DNA of 18,564 nt from JAAZMA01 sp036720245 (GTDB lineage: Bacteria; Bacillota; Clostridia; Tissierellales; Tepidimicrobiaceae): assembly GCA_036720245.1 (NCBI GenBank), contig DAIMNI010000044.1, forward strand, positions 1 through 18,564, given 5' to 3'. The position numbers were made by a program, and so were the translations under genes. Below, piece after piece: positions 7,543 through 14,473 of the stretch; the stretch's first letter is position 1; each line of letters begins with the position of its first letter. Below the pieces are notes generated by a model that saw only the letters and a list, made by a program, of their open reading frames with translations, was not told the DNA's origin and did no database searches.

Positions 7543-8583
7543 CTATTTAATATAATCTTTTAAAGTTTCCCTACTTCTCCCTTTAAATCCTAATACTTTA
7601 TTGGAAGTAATCATAGAGTTTAAAACTGCTTCTTCTTCGCATTCTGCCACGGCTCTAAATACTAGATCAATCTTATTTTCATTTAAAAATTTAAGATTCA
7701 CTATATCTTGTTCTTCACTATATTTTATAATATTGGCAGTGGAAAATCCAATAATTATTTCCCCACTTCCATGGCCAATATATGAACCTAATCTAGCAAT
7801 GCCTACACTGGTTCTTTTGCAAGCTCTTCTGATTTGGCGACTACTTAGGGGAATATCTGTAGCTATTATGGAGATTATAGAGCCTTTATCTTTTTTAGGA
7901 ACTATTTCTATTTCTTTAGATAATCTTTCCCCTATTTTTTCCCCATCAATTATTAAGTCTTCAAGCAAACCATGATTTGATAATACCAGTACTCCTATAG
8001 TATAATCTTCTCCATCTAAATTTACAATTCTAGAGGCAGAACCAATGCCACCTTTAAGCTGATGGCAGCTCATTCCTTTTCCTGCTCCTATATCCCCTTC
8101 TAAAAAATCTACTTTGGCATCTTTTATGGCACTGTAAACATGTTCTTTTTTTACAGCTCTTAATTGTATATTATTCAAATAGCTATCATTACATTCAGAA
8201 ACAATGGGATTAAAACTTTCTAATTCAATATTTTCCTTATTACACTCCCCTATCATATAGTCTACTACTGCATCCTGAACTAGGCCTACATTTAAAGTAT
8301 TAGTTAAGGCTATTATAGACTCTAAAGTACCTAATTCTTCAATTTGTACTAAACCTGTAGTTTTCCCAAAGCCATTTAGCACATAGGATGCTGCTATTAA
8401 TTTGTTTGAAAAAATATTGTCCTCCATAGGAAGTATTACTGTAACTCCTGTTTTAGATTCTTCTGTATCAATGGTAGAATGCCCTACTTTAACGCCTTTT
8501 ACATCTGTAATTTTATTTAATTTTCCCTTTGGGAGCTTGCCAATATTTATTCCATAGTTTTCTATTCTTTTTTGATTTTCCAT
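7543..8583 (-). CDS. P1-family aminopeptidase (DmpA/BapA type, self-processing N-terminal nucleophile hydrolase)
   Basis: DmpA-type enzymes cleave N-terminal L- or D-alanine or beta-alanine from small peptides and amides after autocatalytic splitting of the precursor. 346 residues. The family start GKLNKITDVKGVKVGHSTI and the processing region are seen; self-cleavage is predicted between G234 and S235 in KDKGSIISIIATD, leaving Ser235 as nucleophile of the beta chain. The conserved IARLGSYIGHGSGEI and FSTAN follow. No signal peptide, so cytoplasmic. Start: GTG at 8595 lies upstream of the ribosome binding site core; ATG at 8583 after GGTGG is preferred. Downstream of the serine hydrolase by 16 bases. 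Substrate stereochemistry (D- or beta-amino acid) is inferred from family and context. Confidence 0.88.
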   Translation of the reverse strand: MENQKRIENYGINIGKLPKGKLNKITDVKGVKVGHSTIDTEESKTGVTVILPMEDNIFSNKLIAASYVLNGFGKTTGLVQIEELGTLESIIALTNTLNVGLVQDAVVDYMIGECNKENIELESFNPIVSECNDSYLNNIQLRAVKKEHVYSAIKDAKVDFLEGDIGAGKGMSCHQLKGGIGSASRIVNLDGEDYTIGVLVLSNHGLLEDLIIDGEKIGERLSKEIEIVPKKDKGSIISIIATDIPLSSRQIRRACKRTSVGIARLGSYIGHGSGEIIIGFSTANIIKYSEEQDIVNLKFLNENKIDLVFRAVAECEEEAVLNSMITSNKVLGFKGRSRETLKDYIK

Positions 8584-8599
8584 AGAAATCACCACCTGA

Positions 8600-9442
8600 T
8601 TATTTAAATTTGCCTTTTAAAGAAATATAATTATCAAACATTAGTCTAGTTACTTTGCCACCAAATCTATAGGATTCGTGGTCGTCGTAATATAGGCTGT
8701 CCATAAATTCTTTTGTAAATAGGGCTATTGCATAGGCTCCATAAGGTGTGGATACAATACCTCCATCATTTCTACAGGCATTCATGCTGCCACTTTTAGA
8801 GGCTATATAGATTAGTTCTTCGTCTCCTGTATTTTCTGAGTCTAAATAATACTGAGGCAAATCCCTAGTTAGCATTGTATTATAATGTTGCTTTTTAAAT
8901 ATTTCTAACATTTCCTCAGATGCTTCTTCACTCCATAATTCCTTTTTATACAATTTTTCAAAAAACTTACCATAATCCCTTGGAGTAGTAGTCCCTAGTT
9001 TAGAATATTTATCAAAATCTAATTTATTGTGTAGTACAGTGTCTTTAAACCCTAAATCTTCACAGGTATTATTTATATTGTCAATACCTAATAAGTCAAT
9101 CATCATATTAGTTGCAATATTATCGCTTATTATAATCATAAGGGTAGCAATGCTTTTAACGGTCATTTCTACACCATAATCTAAGTCTCTTAGGATTCCA
9201 CTTCCTACAACAAAATTTTCTTTATCATATTTTAGAACTTGTTCGGGATCTATTTTTCCCTCATGAATTTGTCTGTATAATTCGGCTAAAATAAAGGTTT
9301 TAATAGTACTAGCTGTTTCAAATTTTTCACCTGAATTGATTTCAATAATATTTCCTTTGAAATCATTGGCATAAAGTCCAATTTTCCCACTAAAACTATA
9401 AACCTCTGCATTGATTCTAGATTCTAATGATAATTGATCCAT
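8600..9442 (-). CDS. Serine hydrolase of the class A beta-lactamase fold, cytoplasmic, no Glu166
   Basis: Penicillin-recognising fold serine enzyme. 280 residues. Active-site motifs: SxxK in TASTIKTF (S45, K48), SDN in IISDNIATN (S106-N108) and KSG in ASKSGSMN (K216-G218), with TTTPRDYG as in class A enzymes. Two features argue against a resistance beta-lactamase: there is no signal peptide or lipobox (it starts MDQLSLESRINAEVY), and the omega-loop ExxLN motif that supplies the deacylating Glu166 is not found between the SDN and TTTPRD motifs. It is therefore more likely a D-stereospecific peptidase, amidase or esterase. ATG at 9442 follows GGGGGAA. Begins the promoter-proximal part of the hydrolase-dmpA-racX-puuD-alr operon. 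Confidence 0.85.
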   Translation of the reverse strand: MDQLSLESRINAEVYSFSGKIGLYANDFKGNIIEINSGEKFETASTIKTFILAELYRQIHEGKIDPEQVLKYDKENFVVGSGILRDLDYGVEMTVKSIATLMIIISDNIATNMMIDLLGIDNINNTCEDLGFKDTVLHNKLDFDKYSKLGTTTPRDYGKFFEKLYKKELWSEEASEEMLEIFKKQHYNTMLTRDLPQYYLDSENTGDEELIYIASKSGSMNACRNDGGIVSTPYGAYAIALFTKEFMDSLYYDDHESYRFGGKVTRLMFDNYISLKGKFK

Positions 9443-9446
9443 ATTT

Positions 9447-9463
9447 ATTCCCCCTTGTGTTTT
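9447..9463 (-). promoter_or_regulatory. Leader segment identical to that of dppA
   Basis: The minus-strand words AAAACACAAGGGGGAAT immediately before the serine-hydrolase start are identical over 17 bases to 13528-13544 before dppA. The GGGGG part is the ribosome binding site; the CACAA part upstream is not needed for that, which suggests either common ancestry or shared control of the two leaders. Confidence 0.5.
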
Positions 9464-9501
9464 GTCCTAATTTTTTTATAATTCAGCCACCTTCCAGTAT
9501 T

Positions 9502-9530
9502 ATTGTACTAAATTAATAAAGAATTGTCCA
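9502..9530 (-). promoter_or_regulatory. Promoter of the serine hydrolase-dmpA-racX-puuD-alr operon
   Basis: Minus-strand -35 TGGACA (9525-9530), 17-base spacer, -10 TACAAT (9502-9507). It lies just after the terminator of the YcdB-SLH gene and about 60 bases before the hydrolase start, as expected for an operon head. Confidence 0.65.
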
Positions 9531-9533
9531 AAG

Positions 9534-9562
9534 AAAAAACAGGGACAAAATCCCTGTTTTTT
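9534..9562 (-). terminator. Strong rho-independent terminator (bidirectional form)
   Basis: Perfect 12-base arms AAAAAACAGGGA (9534-9545) and TCCCTGTTTTTT (9551-9562) with a 5-base loop. On the minus strand the stem ends in a T-run. Its first base pairs overlap the stop codon of the YcdB-SLH gene at 9561-9563, so it ends that transcript. Confidence 0.9.
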
Positions 9563-11633
9563 AGTTAAATAGCATATTATAAATCATATTTATAGCATCT
9601 TCTCTTTTTAATTCAGCCTTTGGCTTAAAATAACCATCATTCCCATTAATTATCTTTAATCCATAGGCAATAGCTATATGGCCTTCAAGATTTTTATCTA
9701 TATCTTTGTCTTTAAAAATGTCCACATATATATCTGGTAATTCTGCTACCTTGCCATAGCCTAGGGCATTTATTATATATTTTATGCCAATTTCCCTTGT
9801 AATGACTTTGTCTGCTGCCCTTTCTCCTTCTTTAATTATACCAAGCCTTATGGCAGAATTATATAGATTATCATCAGAATCCTCTATACTACTATAATAA
9901 TAAGGTTCTTTAGCTTTAACTAATAAATATAAGAAATCTCTCTGATTGATTTTTTCCTGCGGTCTAAATTCATCACCGGGTAAAGCTATGCCGAATTCAG
10001 CTAATATATTTATTTTGTCCTTTGCATAACTATTGTCTATGTCTTTGTAATTAATTACTTCATATTTTTTATATGGCTCTCCACTATAGTTTAAAATTTG
10101 TCCTGTATTCCCATCTATATTTGCAGGTTTATCAGTTTTCAAACCATAGACTAATTGAGCTTCTCGGTTTCTATCTATATTGTTATTATACCTATCTGGA
10201 TAGATATATTTTAATTCCATATCTATATCTTTAAATAATATTTCTAAAGCCTTCTCTTTGGATATTATATTATCCATTGATGGAAATTCTCCCTTCTCCC
10301 AATTTATACTATATTCCGTTACTTTGCCACTAATTCCATCTACTGCAATTCTAACTCCATCACTTATTACATAAGCATCGTCAATCTTTCGTATAAAATT
10401 AAAAGGATTATACTTATCTTTCTTGTTTTCATCTGTCTCTACATAGGATTTTTCTAATTCCATTAAAGGATATTTTTTAGAATTATGTTTTTTAATAAAT
10501 TCTTCTGCAATCTTTTGACATTCTTCTTTATTGTATTTAATTTCTCCTTGAGATTCTTTCCCTCCTATATAAAAGGATTGTAATTCTTTAGTTTTTGCAT
10601 CTATGCTAATATTCGCATATTCAATATCATCGTCTTTTCCAGTTGAAAAATATAGTTGCCAATTGTGTCCTTCTCCGCTATAACTAGAGTATAAATTAAT
10701 GGCTTCTAATTTATATTTCTCATCTAAGTTTAAATATTCTCTAGCTACTTTCTCAGCCTCTTCTTTAGAAATTAAATCTTTCATGGTATCAATAGCTTTT
10801 ATTTCATCTGGGCTTAAATCTTCATTTTTTGCATCTTCTATGCCTCCAGCACCCATTTCCATAAATCTTCCACCAATATTAAAATAATGCTTCACATCCC
10901 CATCTTTAGCATCAATACCTAGGTTTTCATCTAAGGGGCTATAAACTAGAAAATAATTTTGCTTATCTTTCTTGTAGATGGATTTATAGATTAAATCTAG
11001 GCCAACTTTTTCCTTATATAGTTCTTTAGCCTTGTTTTTATCTATAATATCCTTTGCATCTGGAAATTTGAGATTTAAATCCCAATTAGAATAATAATCC
11101 CTAATTTCACCTGTATACTTATTTACATACATTTCAATATTATTTTCATAATAAGGTATACCATTTTCAGTCCTTATAAAAAAATAAGTATAGACTTCAG
11201 ATCCTAAATTCATTGGTTCTCCTCTATCTATATATTTAATGCTATTTTTAAATTCTGGTGCTACCTTATTAATAAATTCTTCTGCTATTTTTAGCCCTTC
11301 TTTTTTACTTATCTTAGGTAGTTTTGGGCTTTGTTCTTCATATACTGGTTTCCATTTTCCATAATTAAGTACTGTGCCATCCCTAGTTACACTGACATTT
11401 ATATTTCCAATTTTATTCTTACTATCACTCCAATTTAAATAAAATACTACCTTTTCATCCTGATAACCAATACTAGAGGTGAACTTATCATATTCACTTC
11501 CAATATCAAATAATTCCTTGCTCTTAACTATGGCTTTTTCTAGCTCTTTATCATAGTTTCCCTCTGCAAATACTGGTGCAATAATAGATAAAATCATAAT
11601 TAAGGCTAATACAAAAGCTATTCCTCTTTTCAT
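9561..11633 (-). CDS. Secreted YcdB/YcdC (PepSY-like) repeat protein with C-terminal S-layer homology domains
   Basis: 690 residues from the preferred ATG at 11633 (MKRGIAFVLALIMILSIIAP); an upstream ATG at 11672 would begin before the GGGGGG ribosome binding site and hide the signal peptide. Hydrophobic segment ~5-22 ends in APVFA, a likely signal peptidase I site before EGNYD. Residues ~30-525 hold repeated units of the pattern ISKKEGLKIAEEFINK / ISKEEAEKVAREYLN / YNKEECQKIAEEFIKK followed by beta-strand segments such as DGISGKVTEYSINW, characteristic of YcdB/YcdC and PepSY modules, thought to restrain or guide peptidases. Residues ~527-690 contain three S-layer homology motifs (YKDIDNSYAKDKINILAEFG..., then two more) that bind wall polymers. 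So it is wall-anchored outside the cell. The exact role is unknown; it may regulate a cell-surface peptidase. It separates dppA-dipeptidase from the second operon and has its own terminator. Confidence 0.85.
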   Translation of the reverse strand: MKRGIAFVLALIMILSIIAPVFAEGNYDKELEKAIVKSKELFDIGSEYDKFTSSIGYQDEKVVFYLNWSDSKNKIGNINVSVTRDGTVLNYGKWKPVYEEQSPKLPKISKKEGLKIAEEFINKVAPEFKNSIKYIDRGEPMNLGSEVYTYFFIRTENGIPYYENNIEMYVNKYTGEIRDYYSNWDLNLKFPDAKDIIDKNKAKELYKEKVGLDLIYKSIYKKDKQNYFLVYSPLDENLGIDAKDGDVKHYFNIGGRFMEMGAGGIEDAKNEDLSPDEIKAIDTMKDLISKEEAEKVAREYLNLDEKYKLEAINLYSSYSGEGHNWQLYFSTGKDDDIEYANISIDAKTKELQSFYIGGKESQGEIKYNKEECQKIAEEFIKKHNSKKYPLMELEKSYVETDENKKDKYNPFNFIRKIDDAYVISDGVRIAVDGISGKVTEYSINWEKGEFPSMDNIISKEKALEILFKDIDMELKYIYPDRYNNNIDRNREAQLVYGLKTDKPANIDGNTGQILNYSGEPYKKYEVINYKDIDNSYAKDKINILAEFGIALPGDEFRPQEKINQRDFLYLLVKAKEPYYYSSIEDSDDNLYNSAIRLGIIKEGERAADKVITREIGIKYIINALGYGKVAELPDIYVDIFKDKDIDKNLEGHIAIAYGLKIINGNDGYFKPKAELKREDAINMIYNMLFN

Positions 11634-11683
11634 TTTCCGAACCCCCCTATTTTTTAGTGGAAATTTTATCATTCTTAATTATT

Positions 11684-11689
11684 ATTATA
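11684..11689 (-). promoter_or_regulatory. Candidate -10 box for the YcdB-SLH gene
   Basis: A perfect TATAAT on the minus strand 50 bases upstream of the start codon. No good -35 stands at 16-18 bases (the TTGTCA word at 11698-11703 is only 8 bases away), so this is a weak or activator-dependent candidate; the gene may instead be read from the dppA transcript. Confidence 0.35.
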
Positions 11690-11731
11690 CATTAACTTGA
11701 CAAAATAGAAGTTACGGATGTATTACAAATT

Positions 11732-12709
11732 TTAGCTCAATGTTTTCTCTATTATTCTTTGAAAATTCCTATAAGAAATCTTTTCTATATCTTCCCTACT
11801 ATAGCCTCTACTATATAAAATATCTATTAAATCTGGCACCTGTGCCATAGTTTCTATTCCCTTAGCACTTAGAACCTTTTCATCTTCTACAAAGCTTTCC
11901 ATAGAATCCTCTTCTAGATAATCAAAGAAATCAAAGCCAAAACCTACATGATCTATCCCTGCTAATTCTACTAAATAATCTAGATGATTTACCAAATGGA
12001 GAATATCCCTTTTATCCTTGTCTATGTGGACAAATTCATTAAATGTATTTAATCCAATTAAGCCATCTCTTTCTGCTATAGCTTTTATCTGATCATCTGT
12101 AAGATTTCGTGGTACATTACATAAGGCTCTAACATTGGAATGGGAACTAATAATAGGCCCTGTGGTATTTTCATAAATATCCCAAAAAGTCTTATCATTG
12201 GCATGGACTGTATCTATTATTATCCCTAATTTCTCCATTAATTGAACCGCCTCTATGCCTTTTTTGGTTAATCCTCTGTTGGTATTTCCCTTAACTCCTG
12301 TGGCTAATGGATTTTCCTCATTCCAAGTAAGGGACATATGTCTTACCCCTAATAAATATAGAATGTTTATTAAATCTACATTATCTCCTATGCCACTTAA
12401 GCCTTCCATTCCAATAATTATAGCTAGTTTATCTTCTTTTATGGCCTCATTAAAGTTTTCTGGGGATTTCACTATTTTTAATATATCTTGATTTTCTATT
12501 ATTTCTGTACCCATATATTCTATAATTTCTAAAGTTTGCTCCCTAGGATCTATTCCATTATCAGGATCTATCCAAATAACAAATATTCCCCCTATCATAT
12601 TCCCCTTTTTAAATCTATCTAAATGTACATTTTTTATAATATCCCTATGACCTTTACTTCTCCTTTGTGCTACATCTGTCCAAATATCTCCATGTCCGTC
12701 AAATATCAT
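11732..12709 (-). CDS. Membrane dipeptidase-family enzyme (peptidase M19, renal dipeptidase type)
   Basis: Binuclear zinc dipeptidase of the amidohydrolase superfamily; family members hydrolyse L-X-D-X and other dipeptides and accept a D-residue at the C-terminal position. 325 residues, normal for the bacterial cytoplasmic branch and without a signal peptide. Metal and substrate residues visible: DGHGDIW (H6, D8), GMEGLSG (E102), IDTVHAN (H169, where DVSH is commoner), SSHSNVRA (H190) and VGFGFDFF (D260). VRHMSLTWNEENPLATG is a family hallmark. Ribosome binding site GGAGG, 9 bases before ATG. Twelve bases downstream of dppA, so cotranscribed. Next to dppA, a function in degrading D-residue dipeptides from cell wall or peptides is well supported by context though not proved. 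Confidence 0.9.
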   Translation of the reverse strand: MIFDGHGDIWTDVAQRRSKGHRDIIKNVHLDRFKKGNMIGGIFVIWIDPDNGIDPREQTLEIIEYMGTEIIENQDILKIVKSPENFNEAIKEDKLAIIIGMEGLSGIGDNVDLINILYLLGVRHMSLTWNEENPLATGVKGNTNRGLTKKGIEAVQLMEKLGIIIDTVHANDKTFWDIYENTTGPIISSHSNVRALCNVPRNLTDDQIKAIAERDGLIGLNTFNEFVHIDKDKRDILHLVNHLDYLVELAGIDHVGFGFDFFDYLEEDSMESFVEDEKVLSAKGIETMAQVPDLIDILYSRGYSREDIEKISYRNFQRIIEKTLS

Positions 12710-12721
12710 ATTCTATGCCTC

Positions 12722-13522
12722 CTATATTAAAAAAGATTTAGCCCTTAGTATTTCAAAATAATCTTCTGTTTCAAAAACTATATTTTTATAAGAACTTTGC
12801 ACAACCCCTGGATAGAAGGAATATTTATAAGCATCTCTATGGACTTTGTATCTTATTTCCATAGTGAATTTCTTTGGTAATTCTAATATATTTTTACTAA
12901 AGTCCTTCTTTAAGGCTTCTTCCATACCCTTCCTAATTAATTTTACTGATTTGTTTGGATGTATATTAGTAGAAGAGCCACCCTTACCTTCACTAACCGC
13001 CACTGTAGTAATATTTTTATTAATTCTCTTTACTTCTTCACAAATGCCTTTGTCTCCACTTAAAAATACTACGGGTATCCCCAAAGATGCAGCTATATAG
13101 GCATGTAGTAAAAATTCACTTAAATATTCCCCATTTAATTTAATATAGTCAATTTTGGCACTATTTATGGTATGAGCTAATGGATTTTCATTTGAGGCAC
13201 AAGAAGAATGATAACCTATAAATCCAACCGCATCAAAACTTTCATCTATATCTTGAAGCATCATATAGGGGTGCCCACTCCATCCTCTAATAAGTTTAGC
13301 ATTCTCTGGTAATTTTAATGGGTCTATATTTCTTCCAGAGCCATGGGCATCTTTAATATAAATTTCTGTAGCACCAGAATTATTAGCCCCTTCACAAGCT
13401 GCAGCTACTTCTTTTGTCATTTGCTTTGCAAAATAAGGATATTTATCAGTACCTAATCTCGCCTCTTCCCAATCTGTTATTCCAGCTATTCCTTCAATAT
13501 CTGCACTTAAGTATAGTTTCAT
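12722..13522 (-). CDS. dppA: D-aminopeptidase DppA (peptidase M55)
   Basis: Zinc-dependent D-specific aminopeptidase; the B. subtilis enzyme releases D-alanine from D-Ala-D-Ala and D-Ala-Gly-Gly and is tied to recycling of wall peptides under starvation. 266 residues. Metal ligands and catalytic residues match the family: SADIEG (D8, E10), KDAHGSG (H60), GYHSS (H105), GEYLSE (E132), and the nucleophile histidine in NPLAHTIN (H117). No signal peptide, cytoplasmic self-compartmentalising type. ATG at 13522 after AAGGGGG. In B. subtilis dppA precedes a peptide ABC transporter; none is present here, and the next gene is an M19 dipeptidase. Head of the right-hand part of the cluster, just downstream of a long palindrome. 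Confidence 0.95.
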   Translation of the reverse strand: MKLYLSADIEGIAGITDWEEARLGTDKYPYFAKQMTKEVAAACEGANNSGATEIYIKDAHGSGRNIDPLKLPENAKLIRGWSGHPYMMLQDIDESFDAVGFIGYHSSCASNENPLAHTINSAKIDYIKLNGEYLSEFLLHAYIAASLGIPVVFLSGDKGICEEVKRINKNITTVAVSEGKGGSSTNIHPNKSVKLIRKGMEEALKKDFSKNILELPKKFTMEIRYKVHRDAYKYSFYPGVVQSSYKNIVFETEDYFEILRAKSFLI

Positions 13523-13527
13523 ATATA

Positions 13528-13544
13528 ATTCCCCCTTGTGTTTT
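13528..13544 (-). promoter_or_regulatory. Leader segment of dppA identical to that of the serine hydrolase
   Basis: AAAACACAAGGGGGAAT on the minus strand, 5 bases from the dppA start; the same 17 bases stand at 9447-9463 before the serine hydrolase. Includes the ribosome binding site. A TATACT word at 13545-13550 could be a -10, but the hexamer 17 bases further up (CTGTCC, inside the palindrome) is a poor -35. Confidence 0.5.
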
Positions 13545-13547
13545 AGT

Positions 13548-13596
13548 ATAATAACTTACATTTAGGGGGACAGTCCCCCTAAATGTAAGTTATTAT
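13548..13596. repeat. 49-nt perfect palindrome (24-base arms around one base)
   Basis: Arms 13548-13571 and 13573-13596 are perfect reverse complements around a single A at 13572; the core reads GGGGGACAGTCCCCC. RNA from it would form a very long hairpin with a tight turn. It stands between the 43-residue ORF, whose stop codon lies in the right arm, and dppA. No T-run follows, so it is not a textbook terminator, but it would hinder readthrough in either direction. The GGGACA/GTCCCCC vocabulary is shared with the hairpin at 4820-4852, so both may belong to one dispersed palindromic repeat family. Confidence 0.85.
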
Positions 13597-13724
13597 CTTT
13601 TTTCATTTACTTTTACATATTCCATGGCATTTTCACTTAATTCCCTTACACTCAAATCCTCAAATAGACTTTCTTGCCATTTTGTATAATCAAAGGGTTC
13701 TTTTATTACTGCATCCGTACTCAT
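13593..13724 (-). CDS. Small protein of 43 residues, partner of the broken PIN-domain gene
   Basis: Begins MSTDAVIKEPFDYTKWQESL and is acidic-to-mixed, ending VKVNEKR. A good ribosome binding site (GGAGGGG, 6 bases before ATG) lies in the last codons of the PIN-domain fragment, whose stop is only 2 bases upstream, so the two were translationally coupled. No family is recognised. A small coupled ORF next to a PIN gene is reminiscent of a toxin-antitoxin arrangement, although antitoxins more often precede the toxin. The stop codon falls inside the 49-nt palindrome, so the natural C-terminus could have been changed by insertion of that repeat. Confidence 0.6.
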   Translation of the reverse strand: MSTDAVIKEPFDYTKWQESLFEDLSVRELSENAMEYVKVNEKR

Positions 13725-13726
13725 AA

Positions 13727-13989
13727 TTACCCCTCCATTTCTATTATGAAATCTATAGGATTATATATTTTTATTTCTTTTAGTTCTAGATTTAAAAGTT
13801 TTCTATCTGTAGTTAGAAAATAATTACAATGGCTAAATACTGCACAAGCAATATGCAGTGCATCTTTTGATTTTACACTCATAGTTTGTAGGTTTTCTGC
13901 ATACTTTATTATCTCCTCAATTGTATTTTTAAATTTGTTTGATCGTCAAAAGGTCTATTAAAGCAATAGTTATCCAAATATATTTTCAT
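13727..13989 (-). pseudogene. PIN-domain (VapC-like) ribonuclease gene with internal out-of-frame deletion
   Basis: PIN domains are metal-dependent ribonucleases, often toxins. The N-terminal part (MKIYLDNYCFNRPFDDQTNL, from ATG at 13989 after AAGGTGAG) reads in one frame until a stop at 13909. The C-terminal part is in another frame and contains the family pattern MSVKSKDALHIACAVF...NYFLTTDRKLL...IYNPIDFI, ending at 13727. The two halves together give fewer than 90 residues, whereas the family is typically about 130-150, so roughly 50 central residues including an acidic active-site position are missing. The junction lies near 13920. Both ends are preserved, which indicates one internal deletion rather than random decay. 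Inactive. Confidence 0.8.
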
Positions 13990-14428
13990 ATACTCACCTT
14001 TTTCAAATTCTTTTATTATATTATATCAAAATATTCTATTAGCTTCATTATAATATTTATTTAATTTTCCTTTTCCCAGTTACAGTTCCATATATCAAGA
14101 ACTTTTTGTATTTTCTCATCTCAATTGTTATAAAGCAAATTTCCTAGTCCTAGAATCCACATTTTAAATCAAATTATTTCACCTTTTAAATAATTCTTCT
14201 AGACAAGATTAAAACAAAATTTGATATTGTATTCACCCCCCGATTAATACCCCTCTTTTGATTTTCTATATATTTTTTAATTGTTTCTTTAGATACATTA
14301 TTTATCTTCCATATCTATATCATATTATATTTTGATATAGATTTACAAGCTATATATACCAAATTAGCCTTATTTCATTTAATAATTCATATTTGGGCTA
14401 TCTGCCTCTTGTTGTAAGAATACGAAAC
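13990..14428. other. Gene-free, AT-rich decayed stretch
   Basis: No intact gene on either strand. Many TATAAT-like words occur (for example just upstream of the PIN fragment), probably including its old promoter, but none has a convincing -35. The only recognisable coding trace is the short transposase-like tail at 14249-14299. Confidence 0.6.
14249..14299 (-). pseudogene. Possible C-terminal remnant of an IS200/IS605 TnpA transposase
   Basis: Minus-strand translation gives NVSKETIKKYIENQKRG, which resembles the last helix of Y1-family (IS200/IS605) transposases (pattern VTEEtIKKYIENQ). Nothing upstream in the frame continues the protein. Only 17 residues support this, so confidence is low. 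Confidence 0.35.
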
Positions 14429-14470
14429 AAAAAAGCCATAGCCTACATTTTTGTAGACTATGGCTTTTTT
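14429..14470. terminator. Bidirectional rho-independent terminator
   Basis: Arms AAAAAAGCCATAG-C-CTAC and GTAG-A-CTATGGCTTTTTT form 17 base pairs with one mismatch and a 6-base loop, with A- and T-runs on both sides, so it can act on either strand. It stands directly left of the CRISPR remnant and would end a minus-strand transcript from it. Confidence 0.85.
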
Positions 14471-14473
14471 GTG

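Noticed and set aside
8600..9442. Antibiotic-resistance beta-lactamase
   Set aside because: No signal peptide and no Glu166 motif; surrounded by cytoplasmic peptidase genes.
11697..11731. Plus-strand TTGACA with a TATTAC word 18 bases downstream, a possible promoter
   Set aside because: No plus-strand gene follows; it is inside the gap between two minus-strand genes and the -10 is poor.
14041..14240. Short coding traces such as MRKYKKFLIYGTVTGKRKIK
   Set aside because: Twenty codons with no ribosome binding site and no recognised family; indistinguishable from chance.
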